Source: Triangularia verruculosa
Lineage: Eukaryota; Ascomycota; Sordariomycetes; Sordariales; Podosporaceae
Assembly (NCBI GenBank): GCA_033296885.1
Contig: MU863953.1
Coordinates: 1 to 64,000, forward strand
DNA: 64,000 nt
Reading direction: 5' to 3'
Below, in pieces: positions 35,631 through 46,799 of this stretch. Position 1 is the stretch's first letter; each line of letters opens with the position of its first letter. The position numbers and the translations under genes were made by a program. The notes below the pieces were generated by a model. It was given only the letters and a program-made list of their open reading frames with translations, made no database searches and had not been told where the DNA came from.

Positions 35631-36235
35631 CTGTGCGTTGCATACGAAACGTCGTTTGCAACCGTGCGTTTTTGCCAAGGATTTGATCCAACTCAACACA
35701 CAGGCTCAATCAACCAAAGGCCCAGAATACGTTCAATTGGCCACCAAAGGCCACACCAGGGCCTGGCAATTGAACCAGTATATACCAATTGATATATTCA
35801 ATACTGGCCATCAATTGAAGCCCTTTTCAACCACCTTTTCCACGTGGGTGTGGTGGTTTTGGTGGTTTTGGTGGTTTTGAGAGTGGAAGTGGAAGACGCA
35901 GGGTTGCTGCCTCAGGCAGCCACATTACGTCATTTACACCAAAATTGGTGCCTCTCTTGGCCTCTCTCGGCCTCGCTCGCGCAAGCCAAAATAAACACTT
36001 TTGACTGCACACACACTGTAACACGGCTAAAATGAAAGAAAATGTACGAGGCAGTATTTCCATATATATAAATGATATGTGCACCTTTTTTTATTTGGTA
36101 AGAGCATTGGTGGCCGTGAAATTCCAGCTGAAGATATATTTGGGCCTTTGGTTGATGCGAGCCTGTGTGTTGAGTTGGATCAAATCCTTGGCAAAAACGC
36201 ACGGTTGCAAACGACGCTTCGTATGCAACGCACAG
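35631..36235. mobile_element. Short element with about 95-bp terminal inverted repeats (MITE-like)
   Basis: Bases 35631-35724 reappear as the reverse complement at 36141-36235. There are only a few differences, including one C/T transition and a small indel. The outer ends read CTGTGCGTTGCATACG and its complement. The 416-bp interior has no transposase-sized frame and is partly AT-rich. The dinucleotide CA flanks both ends (35629-35630 and 36236-36237), but no longer target-site duplication is evident. Size, long near-identical TIRs and lack of coding capacity fit a non-autonomous DNA transposon or foldback element. The superfamily cannot be assigned. Confidence 0.75.
35851..35880. repeat. 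9-bp tandem repeat, GGTGGTTTT x3
   Basis: Three perfect copies of a 9-base unit inside the inverted-repeat element, preceded by GTGTGGT. Confidence 0.7.
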
Positions 36236-36409
36236 CATGGTAGGTAGAATCTGCTTAACCGAAACCTATCACAGTGACATCAAAGCTTTACATCACAGTG
36301 GGTCCAGATAAATGCTCTAACGACAAATACACACTTATTACATTCGAGGAATGGATTAGGCTCATTGTACTATTGCTGCATAAGGAGGCTATATGTGACC
36401 TGCATTTGG

Positions 36410-38764
36410 TTAAATTATAAAAATCCGCCCCTTTACCTCCTCCCTGTCATCCTGGAAAACAGGATATTTATCCCCCTCCCAGTAGTGCTGCTGAACATAG
36501 CCCGCCCTCCTAAACACCAACTTCTCTCCAGACTCGACCTCGACCCTGTCCAGAGCCATAATAACATCGACCCGAGCACCCCTGACATTCGGCGGCCCGG
36601 TCCCCGTCATGAGCAGTAGGCCCCAGTTCTCGAGTGATGTGGCACGCAAGAAGTCGGGCGACCACTGGTCCGACACGCTCCGGGCCTGCCTGTTGTGTTT
36701 AAATCCTTCGACACCTGAGTTTTCCTTCCATTCCATCTTCCTCACACGCCCGTCAATGGCAAGATGACCGTACGAAACCTGCCCGTTCGGCTCCGCCGCG
36801 ACGACAACTTTGGCGACGTGGAACTGCTTGGTAAGCGTGTATGACATCCACATACTCAAGCCGAGAATATTCTCGTTGCGGCCGCGGTGAAGGTCTGGAC
36901 ATTCAAGCCGCACGCCCGAGTCTACGCAGGCCCAGGCCCAGCTTGGAGCACGGTATTTAGTCGGGTCGTAGAATTCGGGCCGCGTCTCTGCCTGGTTCCA
37001 TGTGCTCCACATCAGATCGATATCGAGATAATCGAGCCACATGCCTGCAGCATGGCGCAGGCCTGTCGACTCGGAGATGATGCTCATCACGCCGTGCAAC
37101 GCAACGAGCTTGTCGCTGCCCTGCGTCAACTTCTTGTTGGAATAGTTGTTAACCAGCTGGCCCCAAGCGTGGTAGAAGGTTTCTACTTCCTTGTTGCTGA
37201 GGGAGAATGCGGAGTCCTCCGCTGGGCGCTGGAAGTCGCAGAGGGTTTGGAGGATCTCCTTGGGTCGGCGGTATCGTCCGTCCCGCTCCCAGTCCCATGT
37301 GTCTCCTTCCGGCCAGCCTTCGGTTGCATCGAGGCAGATACACTCCCAGGAAATTGTTCTGCGGCTGTAGTGAAGGGTGCGCGGTGCGAGCATCCGTTCC
37401 TGAAATACCCAGCCGCGGGAGATTGTGCTCGATCCGTCATAGTCGCGCCACTCGCTCGGGCAGCGCCTCGGGATGCAAAAGCCGGCAGTGGAATCGACTG
37501 TAGGTAGTTTGCACGCTCTGTGTTGCAAGGGTTCCCGCGTGGCGAAGCAACCAGAAGTGCTATCTTCGGCACCCCCAGCGGAGATGTTCAGCGCCGAGCA
37601 CCGGTATATCTGCCCCATGATGGCTGATTCCTTGATCCAATCGTCCTTGGAGTCTTGAACGATGCAGAGTGAGTCGATCCAGAGATATCGATACCCGAGT
37701 TTCCTCGTGATCATGACTGCATCTCGGAACGTCTGTGGGAGGTCCTCTGGCTTGATTTCCGTTTTGAAATCCTCGGTGTGGGTTTCGAGGAGGCGCAATG
37801 GCTGCGAGTTGCCCCAGCGGTGACTGAGAGACACGAATTCTTGTCTCCCGAGGCCCACACGTAGCCGAATTGTCTGGTCCTTCTCATCTCCCAGGTCCAA
37901 AAGCCGCGTGGGAAATTTGGTGGCCGACTGGACAGCTTTTCCACAAACGGCGGCGTGTTCGTTTTTGCACTTGGTCAGCCAGTCCCTCGCCAGATTGAAT
38001 GAAGCATCCGATCCGGTGGACACGCTTATCTGGGCATCATGGACGACATCGACTGGGTCGTCCCGGTTTGCCTCCCATTCTTCACCCTGCGATCGCACGT
38101 ACTCAGTGCGGTAGACGGACAAGGACCTCCGGCCATTTCTCTCCATTGGACAGCTCAGGTGCCAATCCAGCTCCAGGTTGATCGACACCCGTTTTGCCTC
38201 GATCTTTTCATCCCCCTCGCTACAGCCCCAGCTGAATTGCAAGGCAACGCCGGCAATCTTGACAGACGGGTCGTCTTTCATTCGATTTAGCTGCTCCATA
38301 CGGCGCTGTCGTCGCCATTTTCTCTCTTGACGGACGTGAGGCGCTCTGTTGAGGGTGGTCAAGGGGTGAGGACCAAAGCCTTCAAGCGAATTGGGGGCAT
38401 CATTGTCGGCCTCCTTTTGCTCGTCCTCGATGACCTGGTCGATGGATTTTTCATTCACTATCGTGTAGAGGAGAGAGCACAGATGACATCCATCCCTGGC
38501 CGAGGATTTCAAAGCTTGGAGAGAGGGCTGGTGGGCGAACTGTTCCCACCTCTCAGTGCACCCCCATGGATTGAGCGTTATATTGATTTCGCTTATGCGG
38601 TCATTGAGAAGGTGTGACTTGGAGATAGTTGCCTTACATATGGCGCATAGTTTGTGAGGTTCCACCTTGGCGTTGATGTCTTTGACCGCAGCAGTCGTGG
38701 TACTTATTGTGTCATGTTCTGTGGTGAGGATATCGGATTGCGTCCCCGAGCTTTGTTGTGGCAT
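36410..38764 (-). CDS. HET-domain protein
   Basis: Intronless frame of 784 residues from the ATG at 38764; the longer frame opens with TTG. The N-terminus has LCAICKATIS, and near residue 90 SARDGCHLCSLLY, the Cys-rich lead-in common to HET proteins. The HET core reads FVSLSHRWGNS at about residue 310 and YLWIDSLCIVQDSKDDW at about 355. It continues with QIYRCSALNISAGGAEDS and SRGWVFQERMLAPRTLHYS near 446, all in canonical order. The C-terminal 300 residues carry HET-associated landmarks such as YRAPSWAWACVD. It belongs to the same family as the gene at 12188 but is clearly a different paralogue. Its 3' end lies only 175 bp from the inverted-repeat element. The expected role is non-self recognition and cell death; the trigger is unknown. 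Confidence 0.9.
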   Translation of the reverse strand: MPQQSSGTQSDILTTEHDTISTTTAAVKDINAKVEPHKLCAICKATISKSHLLNDRISEINITLNPWGCTERWEQFAHQPSLQALKSSARDGCHLCSLLYTIVNEKSIDQVIEDEQKEADNDAPNSLEGFGPHPLTTLNRAPHVRQERKWRRQRRMEQLNRMKDDPSVKIAGVALQFSWGCSEGDEKIEAKRVSINLELDWHLSCPMERNGRRSLSVYRTEYVRSQGEEWEANRDDPVDVVHDAQISVSTGSDASFNLARDWLTKCKNEHAAVCGKAVQSATKFPTRLLDLGDEKDQTIRLRVGLGRQEFVSLSHRWGNSQPLRLLETHTEDFKTEIKPEDLPQTFRDAVMITRKLGYRYLWIDSLCIVQDSKDDWIKESAIMGQIYRCSALNISAGGAEDSTSGCFATREPLQHRACKLPTVDSTAGFCIPRRCPSEWRDYDGSSTISRGWVFQERMLAPRTLHYSRRTISWECICLDATEGWPEGDTWDWERDGRYRRPKEILQTLCDFQRPAEDSAFSLSNKEVETFYHAWGQLVNNYSNKKLTQGSDKLVALHGVMSIISESTGLRHAAGMWLDYLDIDLMWSTWNQAETRPEFYDPTKYRAPSWAWACVDSGVRLECPDLHRGRNENILGLSMWMSYTLTKQFHVAKVVVAAEPNGQVSYGHLAIDGRVRKMEWKENSGVEGFKHNRQARSVSDQWSPDFLRATSLENWGLLLMTGTGPPNVRGARVDVIMALDRVEVESGEKLVFRRAGYVQQHYWEGDKYPVFQDDREEVKGRIFII

Positions 38765-41138
38765 GGCGCTTTCTGTGTAAGGTAGGTAGATTTCCAAGAC
38801 TTCAAGTTGTATTGGGTGAAGGATTCGTGAACAAGCGTCAAGGACAAAACGAAGGCTATTTTAAATTAGAACAGAATTCCGATTAGCCTCTGCTGTCGGT
38901 TTTGGGAATCTGAGCCGTTTTCTTCCCTCTGGTGCTCACTCCCGCTGGCATTTAAAATGCCGCATTTTGGCGCCGACTTGTGGTGGCTATGCGGCCCTAC
39001 CACACAGCCTACCTTACCATACAGCCTACCACACTGCCTCAGGCTCACCGGGAAGCGGTCTGTGCCCTTCACAAAGGGTCAGCGTATTGCATGCCTCTGC
39101 ACGGCAACGGAACAGTTTCTTTCGGTTGCATATTTTGCTACGTAACCGGTGTATTCAGCATTATTACCAGGCACTTTACCTGTGTAGGTAGGTGGGATAG
39201 ACACCTAACAGAACTAAAACTACTCTTAAAGTACCAACGTCCCAGCATCCTCCCTCCACAAGCCATCAAAAGAAAACAATCCAAAACAAAAGCAAACAAA
39301 AAAAGCCAATAGCCTCAGATCCGGCCCCGAGCCTGAAGAACCCAACTCGAAATATCCCAGAGCAAACAATCTCCCAACCGTCGAGCTCAAAGGGCATCAG
39401 ACACGTTGTAGACTGCGCGACAAGGACATCTTGTTACTAAAGTAATGCAGGTAGGCAGCTCGTTTGGTATAGACCGTCTGTCTTGACTTTATGGCAAGAC
39501 AATTCATCACTGGCTGAAAGCATCCGTGTTTCAAATCTCCCCTTCACCCCAGAACCCCCCATTTTGATCCTGTGGGCAAGCCCACCCCGTCCCTCTTCGG
39601 CCTACTCAACAAAGAGGAACGGGCCACAGGATTCTGAATCCCCTCGCCGTTGTCAATTCGAGGGGAATTCGTGACCTCACTTTCAATAGGTCTCATATTC
39701 GCGCCTGAGGAACTGATGATCGGGGTATCAAACAGCCTTGCTTTTGAATCGAGTATTCGAAAGCGCGCGGGAATGCCCACTTTCCGCTCCCCCTATCGAT
39801 TTCACCTGGCCACCTGCAGGCTGGTCTTGTCTTGTCTCCTAGCCCATTTTAATAGGTAGGGCGGCATCCCCAGGACTAATTGTGAACAAATCCCCCAGAC
39901 GGTCTCGAGGCATCATCGGTAAAAAGAACAGAGCGAAAAAAAAACCTAGCCATTTTTTGGTTTGGTTTGGCTCAACATGCTTGACTAGAGTCACCTCGTC
40001 TTGCATGTGGTCAAGCAACGGTTTATCCCCCCGGTGTAACACAATGCTGATCAGCAAGACCTCACACAATGCCAAGAATGTCTTCTTGGTCAGCATAGTC
40101 CAATCCAACGATTGGACTTCACCCCCAGATCCCTCACTCAAGGCTGCTCCCCTCACGCGTCGGCGTTCACGGATTGCTGCCTGTCATGTATGTACATACA
40201 TGTACATCAGTCTGTGTTTCTGTCTCCGTGTTTCATCAGACAGCACTTTGGTAATTTTAGACCCAAATCAAGAGAATTCGTTCCAGTTTCAGTATGATGG
40301 GAGGACCTGTTCCTGCCTAGGATCAGGAAATGACGGTGGTCTTTTCTCTGGAGACAGGTTGTCGTATGATCCGGGATGGGTGTGCTGGAAGCGCCGGTGG
40401 TGTTTGGGCGGGCTACCTGGTGGATAGGTCTTTGATGTATGGTTGGCCAAAAAGAATAGATGATGTCTCGAAGAGAACCCATGGGTGCCAGTAAATACCA
40501 GGTACGCGATAGGTGGTGACGCACTTTGGGCCGAGGTCCGGATAGGGAAACGGGGCTCACTCCTCGTCGTGGGAAGCGCCGTGGCGACGGAAATGGTGGA
40601 CGTGTCACATGGAAGAAGCGTTGGCGGGGAGAACGAAAAGGAAAAGGAGTCAACGCGGCAACCTGCCCCTCAGCCATCGGCCAGTGGATGTGTCTGGAAC
40701 AGTGCTGCAAGCTCCCCAGGAACCACGACACATACCCATCAGGACTGGCTCACTGGACGAGTCAGATCACGGCGTGCCTGGGGATCATTGTGTCAGGTTC
40801 GGCTGCATCTTTGTCTCGCTTCGTGTTTCAGGTGGATTGACTGCGGTTGTCCGCAGTGTGGTGATAACTGAGGCGTAGGTTGAAGAGTTGAGCAAAGAAG
40901 AGAATGCGACGAGTTGCTGGGAGAGGTGGACTTTATGGGCAAAAAGAGAGAGTTTGAGACCAAACTTTTCACTGGCTGCGCAGAAGGACTGGAAGGTTTG
41001 GCGTCACATGGTCATGGTGGTTTCTCCACTTGCCTCGTGACGAACACAGCTCTATATTCTGACTCTCAGGACGTTCAGGTGACTTGGATCTTTAGACAGC
41101 CACAGCTATCAGATGTACCCAGGGGCAGCATGCATTGT
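38765..41138. other. Gene-poor 2.4-kb stretch
   Basis: No supported gene. Frames of 100-200 codons on both strands around 39840-41500 have no protein-like features. A degenerate triplicated unit based on ACAGCCTACC lies at about 38995-39045. An AGGTAGG-type motif lies near 39186. Confidence 0.4.
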
Positions 41139-42693
41139 CTACAGGGCTGCTGGTCGTCTGGTAACCCTCACCCACAACTGCGACTGAAGAGACAGCGAGT
41201 AATCTCTCGAGACCACTGGCGTCAGCGGATTCACAAGCGCAAAGTCAAATCGCCTCAACAGCTAGGCATCAATCAGTTAGCAACCACGAGCGACCCCTTA
41301 AGCCGCAGGGCCCACTTACCTCAACAAACACCTTATTCAGTTCGAGCAATGCGATGGTCTTCTCCAGACACTCGAACTGACCAGACGTCCCGAAAACAAG
41401 CCCCTGCACAAAGTCCATGTTCTTCCTCTTCTCCACATCCTCACCTTCCATCAGCCACCGCTCCGGCCGAAAGACCCCAGCATCAGCCCCAAAAGTTTCT
41501 TCATCCCTGAAAATTGAAATCGCGTCCCAGCAGACATTCGTGCCAGGCGGAATCCTGACCCCACATACCACCTGCTCTGTGTCGCAAATCCTCGGCAATA
41601 ACCCCATCACCGGCGGACACAACCTCATCCCCTCCTTCATCACCGCCTGCAAGTACGGCAGCTTCTTCGCTTGCTCATCCGCAACCGGGCTAGACACCCT
41701 CCCCTCACTCACCGCCGCATCAATCTCCCGTTGCAACTTCCCATAACTCCCCGGTGAACTCATCAAATAAAACATGGTCATTCTAATCGCCGTAGCCGTC
41801 GTATCACTCCCCGCTCCAATCTGCCCAAAGGTTTCCAGCCACGCACTCGTATACCCCAGCCCATGCTTGACAAAGCTCCCTAGCATATCCCTCTTAACCA
41901 CCTTCCCCTCCCCAAACCGCTCCGCCGCCTGGCTCTTCGCCACCTGCTGCTGCCTCATCACACCCTCCAGCTTTTCCTTCGGCAGCAGCGCTCTCACAAC
42001 GGGGTTTTGCAACAAATTCAACGTCCAAGGAATAACCGCCAAAGTCACCATCAACGGCAACGACCCCGTCACTTCGGTCATCTGCCCGTAGGTATCCCGG
42101 TCATTATCACAACACTCAAAGCACCTCCCCATCGCCAGCTCTGAAATCACATCTTGCGTCATAAACTGTGCCTTTTCCGCTAAGTCCATCGGTTTGTACA
42201 CCCTCCCATCATCAGAAGATAGATACTTCCTCTCAATCAACCTGACAAGATCGTCTACTCTGCGATCAACCACCTCGTGCAAGTTATCCACGTCCTTCCC
42301 GCTGTAGCCAGGAAGTAATTTTGCTTTTAGCGCCGCATGTTTGGTGTTGTCTCGCTCGGAGAGGATCGTGCGGACGGGCTGGTCGAACCGGAACATGTCG
42401 TACCATTGGCCTCTGTACCACGGGCCACGGGCGGACCAGATCTGGCGGATGGCGGCGGGGGAGCTGGTCATGACCCATTCTGGTGCGATGCGGTAGATGC
42501 GGCCGTGGGTTTTGGATAGGGAGGATAGGTGTCGGGCGAGGGAGCCGGTGCTTTGGTGGTGGGCGAGCCAGAGGGTGGTGATTTTGGCTGGGAGGGGGCC
42601 GGGGATGTGGGCGAGGCGGAGGTAGCGGGTTATGCGGTTGGTGATGAGGTAGGTAAGGAGTAGGAGGGTGAGGGTTAACGGGAGGGATATCAT
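41139..42693 (-). CDS. Cytochrome P450, pisatin-demethylase-like group, altered heme motif
   Basis: Exon 1 is 41320-42693 and exon 2 is 41139-41261, with a 58-nt GTAAGT/CTAG intron, giving 498 residues. An N-terminal membrane anchor (LPLTLTLLLLTYLI) leads to LAHIPGPLPAK. Other landmarks are WYRGQWYDMFRFD, the I-helix GAGSDTTATAI, ExxR as KEGMRLCPP, and FRPERWL. The C-terminal exon reads LLRRFDFALVNPLTP, normal for the group. The heme-ligand loop reads FGTSGQFECLEK (Cys about 442). Relatives usually have FG-x-G-xxx-C-L-G-K, so there is one extra residue and Glu replaces Gly after the Cys. The Cys ligand itself is kept. It is an ER-anchored monooxygenase of unknown substrate; activity is uncertain given this loop. 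Confidence 0.85.
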
Positions 42694-43418
42694 GATTGGG
42701 GCGGGGTTCGTCGGGGGGTGCGGGAGTAAATGGATGTGTCAGGGTGGAGAGGGATAGTGTAGGAAGGAAGATCGATGCTCCCCCAGGGCTCCTTTTTTGG
42801 CCTGTGAGGCCGTTTTTGCAGACAGGTCATGTACGACAATGGTTGCGGGGAACCAGACTACCGACGTTGTCATCCGTCATGTATGTACATCCCGCTCCCC
42901 AAAGACAGTGTGACATTGCAGAAAACATCTGCAGCATGTCAGATCAAACCAGCTAGGTCCGATGAAGTGGACGGCTTGGAGGACGGGACTTCCTACAGAG
43001 CGCCTCTTGGCTGGGGTTATCTCCACGGTGCCTGCCTGCATTGCAATGGTACCTAGGTGTTAGGCGGGCTGATCCCCTCAAGGCGTGGAGTACCTACAGC
43101 TGCCCAAAACGTCCCTTAATGTCTTTCAGGTTGTTCGGTCTTGCACCCTACCTATTTGATCGCCGCGGTTATACCGCACAGCATCTCCGAGGCACGCTGA
43201 AGCTAGCGTATACCTCGCCCACAAAGGATCAAGACGTTGTAATAGTGAGGCACATTATCTTCACACTATAATAATCCCGATAAAAACCTACTCCAGCTTA
43301 ATCCAAATCCCTCCGCCCATCCCCCCTCGGTACTGTCATCCCCCCCTACTAGCCAGCTGCAACATACACGCAGGAACCTTCCTTTCCACACCACACATAC
43401 AGCGACATACAACCCCCC
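42694..43418. other. Intergenic, no gene seen
   Basis: Contains the P450 promoter region on its left side and convergent 3' sequence of the secreted-protein gene on its right. Only short random frames occur. Confidence 0.4.
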
Positions 43419-43814
43419 TCAGCAAATAATCTTCACAGTATACTCCTGCAAATCATTAATCTTATGCCACTTGCCCGCATCCCAAACAAGAACATCGTCC
43501 ACGCTCGTGGCCCTGCACCCCGAGGGGACATAGAACCCGTCAGCGTCCTTCATCACCGCCGTGGACGACCCGCCGATCCCGATCCACTTCCACGCGCCGC
43601 TGTCGCGCTTGGGCCAGTCGTTGGTCACCTGCAGGCTCCGGTTGGACTTGGGGTCGTTTTTGATCACCCCGCAGATGAAGCCCCAGGTGCATTCGCCGCG
43701 AGCTTCGATCATGTCGGTGGAACTACGGGAGGCGATGTCTGAAGCGGGGGCGGCGGTGGTGGTTTGGAGGAGGAGGAGGGTGGAGAGGGCTTGGATGGTG
43801 GATTTGAGATGCAT
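43419..43814 (-). CDS. Small secreted protein with four cysteines
   Basis: 131 residues, single exon. A classic signal peptide (STIQALSTLLLLQTTTAAPA) probably ends near residue 23. A possible KEX2-like basic step is not clear. The mature part has four Cys (about 42, 48, 100 and 131), enough for two disulphides, with the last Cys at the very C-terminus. It contains WKWIGIGGSSTAVMKDADGFYVPSGC, a beta-rich look. A TATAAA box lies about 93 bases upstream at 43907-43912. No family recognised; size and cysteines fit an effector-like or antimicrobial-like secreted protein, but that is a class label only. Confidence 0.7.
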   Translation of the reverse strand: MHLKSTIQALSTLLLLQTTTAAPASDIASRSSTDMIEARGECTWGFICGVIKNDPKSNRSLQVTNDWPKRDSGAWKWIGIGGSSTAVMKDADGFYVPSGCRATSVDDVLVWDAGKWHKINDLQEYTVKIIC

Positions 43815-43906
43815 GGTGGGTTTTGGGTTGTAAGGTGAGTTGATTGTTGGAGAGTGGGTAGTGATTGGTGATGGACTATCCTTGGGAAGACTGGGGATGA
43901 GGGCTG

Positions 43907-43912
43907 TTTATA
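43907..43912 (-). promoter_or_regulatory. TATA box of the small secreted protein gene
   Basis: TATAAA on the minus strand, 93 bases before the ATG at 43814. Confidence 0.5.
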
Positions 43913-44562
43913 TGCTGCGAATCTCTCTGACCAGTTCATCATGGGAAGTATCTTGTGTGAAATAAGACGGGAGGATGATGTACCGTCCCTGACGTTGAGA
44001 CAATGGTGTCTAGGGCTGTGTTATGGTGGTTGACTGTACAAAGGTCTGTTCGGTGAACCCAAAACGTGCAAAGAGACCGACGCTAACAAGGCAAGGCAGT
44101 GTATACAGCATGGACAAACCAATGAGATATTATGCTCTGAAGTCGACTAGCATCAATATTTACAGGGGAGTGTTTTACGCCTACCTCCTTGCGGCGGATG
44201 GAAGAGTCTGCTATTGGTGTAAGTCCTGGGGAAGGGTAACATAGCTCGAAAATTCGGAGCTTGGACAACCTCGTGCGGCTGAAGAATCGCAACCATAACA
44301 TCACTGTCGGGCTTGCCACTGGTGGAATGGTCGTTCCCTGTGGCTTCTACACGACGGACGGTAACATTCGGATTAGGAAGGTCGTTTTTCTTTTGTCTTT
44401 GGATTTTGATTCGACAGTTTCGACCTCGACATGAGCACAGCCACACACACCAACCACAGTTTTCGTGAGGAAAAAGGGAGATAATCATATTACCACTATT
44501 TAATGTCTCTGAGGGACGGGATACTATATTACAGCATTTAAATACGAAACAAATGGGGATGC
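43913..44562. other. Intergenic, no gene seen
   Basis: Upstream sequence of the secreted-protein gene and 3' sequence of the first MACPF-like gene. Frames of 70-110 codons look random. Confidence 0.4.
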
Positions 44563-46151
44563 CTAGAAGTACTTTCTGGACCCTGAGATGCCAGTCACCA
44601 TATTATCATCCACCCCAGCATCTTGCTGCGCCTGGCTGCCGTCTTGGACAAGACCATTGGGCTGCCCGGACTCAACACTCTTTTCCTTGACCGGTCTCCC
44701 CTCCGGAAGCAACTCCTTGAAGATGAAAGGGGACAAATACGGCAGAGGTCTAGCCTCGTTGACGGCCAACTCGGGCTTTCTCGTGACGGTGTCAACCTCG
44801 GCCACGATCCTGTTCAACATGAACCGAGCGTCGTTCCTTGCCCTCTCCAGGCCGGCAATGGTAGGAGGGTAAGGTTTTGTGCCGAAGCTAGTACCCTCCC
44901 TCCCTTCACCGGCCAAGACAGGTGCGACCTCGTCGTCGTCGGATTCACCAGGTGTTTCAACCCCATTGTCGCTCTTGTGCCGAGAAGCTGGGGACTCGAT
45001 GAGCTTCTCTGCCCCGGAGCTGACGCTGAATGCGAGCACTTGGAGGTTTTTGAGGATGGTCTTGAAGTCGAGGTATGCTTCTTGGAGCACGGCCGTGTAG
45101 ATGCCGGCTTTTTCGAAGTTGGGGATGACGGCGTGGGGATCGTGGCTGCCGTTTGTCATCTTGGCGAGGGCGGCGTGGAAGGAGCGGAGGGCGGTGTATT
45201 TGGTAAGGATGGCGTGGGTGCGCATGGGGGTTTTGGCGACGAGGTCGGGGAATTTGAGGGCGGCGGTGCGCATTGTTTCGAGGGTCCAGTCATCCTCGGC
45301 TGTTGGGGGCGTGATTAGTACGTAGGCATATGGAGATGATGGTGACAAAGTGTGAGGGATGATGGCATACGTTTCTTGATGTCCTGGCCACCGCCCGTCC
45401 AGGTGACGGAGACGGTGGTCTCGTTTTCTTGAAGGAAGTCGGTGTCGATCTTGCTGAAATCACCGTTGACGTCGAGGGCGAAGTTCTCTTTGGTGAAGTT
45501 GATGGCAGCGCTAGGGTTCAAAGGTCAGGACTGGTTTGTAATCACTGAGGTAGGTGCTACGGCAACTTACTCAGCCTTGATCTTGGCCGCCTTCTTGCGA
45601 TCCTTGGCCTTGATCGAAATGACGGCTGTGAACTCCCCGCCCTCTTGGAAGCCCGAGATGTAGGAGTCCCCATAGACCTCGGCGAAATTGGCAGGCTTGA
45701 CGTCAGGGATGGGGTCAAACTTGGTCAAGGAGTGATCGTAGATGACCTGATTTACGACCTTGACCGAAATCATGAAGCTGACATCGCTCTCTTTCACCTT
45801 GGAGGTGTTGATGAAGTCACCCTTGCCCTTGGCATCGAAGGTGTCATACTTGATGGAGAAAGCGGCATTGATCTGCAGGTCTGGCGTTAGTAGAAGCAGG
45901 GGATTTGTGATTAAGATGGGGGAGAGAAGACGCACGTTCATGGCGTTCGTCACGTCGGTGACCTTGTCGATGACGGACGTCTTGTATGTGACCTCCTGAG
46001 CCATGGGAAGCCTCGGCTTTTCGGGCTCGATCATGTCTTGGATTGACTTGTCCCGGATGACGGCATTGTTGATGCAGAGCTGTTGGGTGTAGGAGTTGAA
46101 TCCAGCACCGAGTTGCATGGCGGTATTGTAAGGAGCGAGAAGCGTGGCCAT
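44563..46151 (-). CDS. MACPF-signature protein, paralogue A
   Basis: Four exons (45936-46151, 45571-45872, 45371-45510, 44563-45299) with introns of 63, 60 and 71 nt give 464 residues. The N-terminus MATLLAPYNTAM...GFNSYTQQLC is shared almost exactly with paralogue C. At about residues 134-147, YGDSYISGFQEGG fits the MACPF signature Y-G-x-x-[YF]-x6-G-G. Beta-rich sequence before it and VSVTWTGGG after it also match paralogue C. The C-terminal third is helical, beginning MRTHAILTKYTALRSF. No signal peptide or TM helix is seen, so it should be made in the cytosol. MACPF proteins oligomerise into membrane pores, but not all members do. A TATAAA lies about 145 bases upstream. Family assignment rests on the signature and the paralogues. 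Confidence 0.75.
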
Positions 46152-46295
46152 TGTGGCAGTTTGCTGGATTGCTTTGGAAGAAAAATAATGAGAGTCAGGG
46201 AAATAAACGAGTGACAGAAGGTCTGGTGGTGGTGATGCCGAAGCCTATCTGTAAAAGGGCGCGGTGGCCAAGTCAAGAGTACGAAGGATCCAGTC

Positions 46296-46301
46296 TTTAT
46301 A
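46296..46301 (-). promoter_or_regulatory. TATA box of MACPF-like gene A
   Basis: TATAAA on the minus strand, about 145 bases upstream of the ATG at 46151. Confidence 0.4.
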
Positions 46302-46799
46302 AGATAAATCCAGCGACCAGAGGCGAGTAGACAGATACTCTGAGCCTGACCCGTTCTCTATTTCCGTAAGTGGTATGTACCTACCTAGCTACCCTGGGGT
46401 ATGATTCTGACGGAAGGTTTTGCCCGGGCCAGGTACCTGCGCATAGTTGGGTACCTACGCGGCACATTGTGTGATATGAGAACCCACGGGAGCTGAAGTA
46501 CCTATTTGGGAAAAGGAAATTAGCAAGGAATCTGATTGAGTCTAGAACAGAAACGACGAGCGGTCGATGGTTCGGAATGGAGTCCTGACGCCACAAACCT
46601 CGCTATCCCGTATTCCCGGTTTCTGGGCCTCTTCATCTATGATACGACCTGCTACTGGCATCCCATTTGGGAAACTTGACATGGCATGTCTTTGGAGGTT
46701 GGACAGCCACAACAAAGCCACAACTTCATATCTGCTGCTAAAACAACTTGGAAACATCAGGTGCTACCGAAGAGTCCCTGTAAATCCCTGCTGGATTGA
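46302..46799. other. Intergenic between MACPF-like genes A and B
   Basis: Contains a CTACCTAGCTACC-type motif at 46377-46393. No gene is supported. Confidence 0.35.

Noticed and set aside
40914..41510. 198-codon plus-strand frame
   Set aside because: Runs through the last exon and intron of the P450 gene on the other strand; not protein-like.
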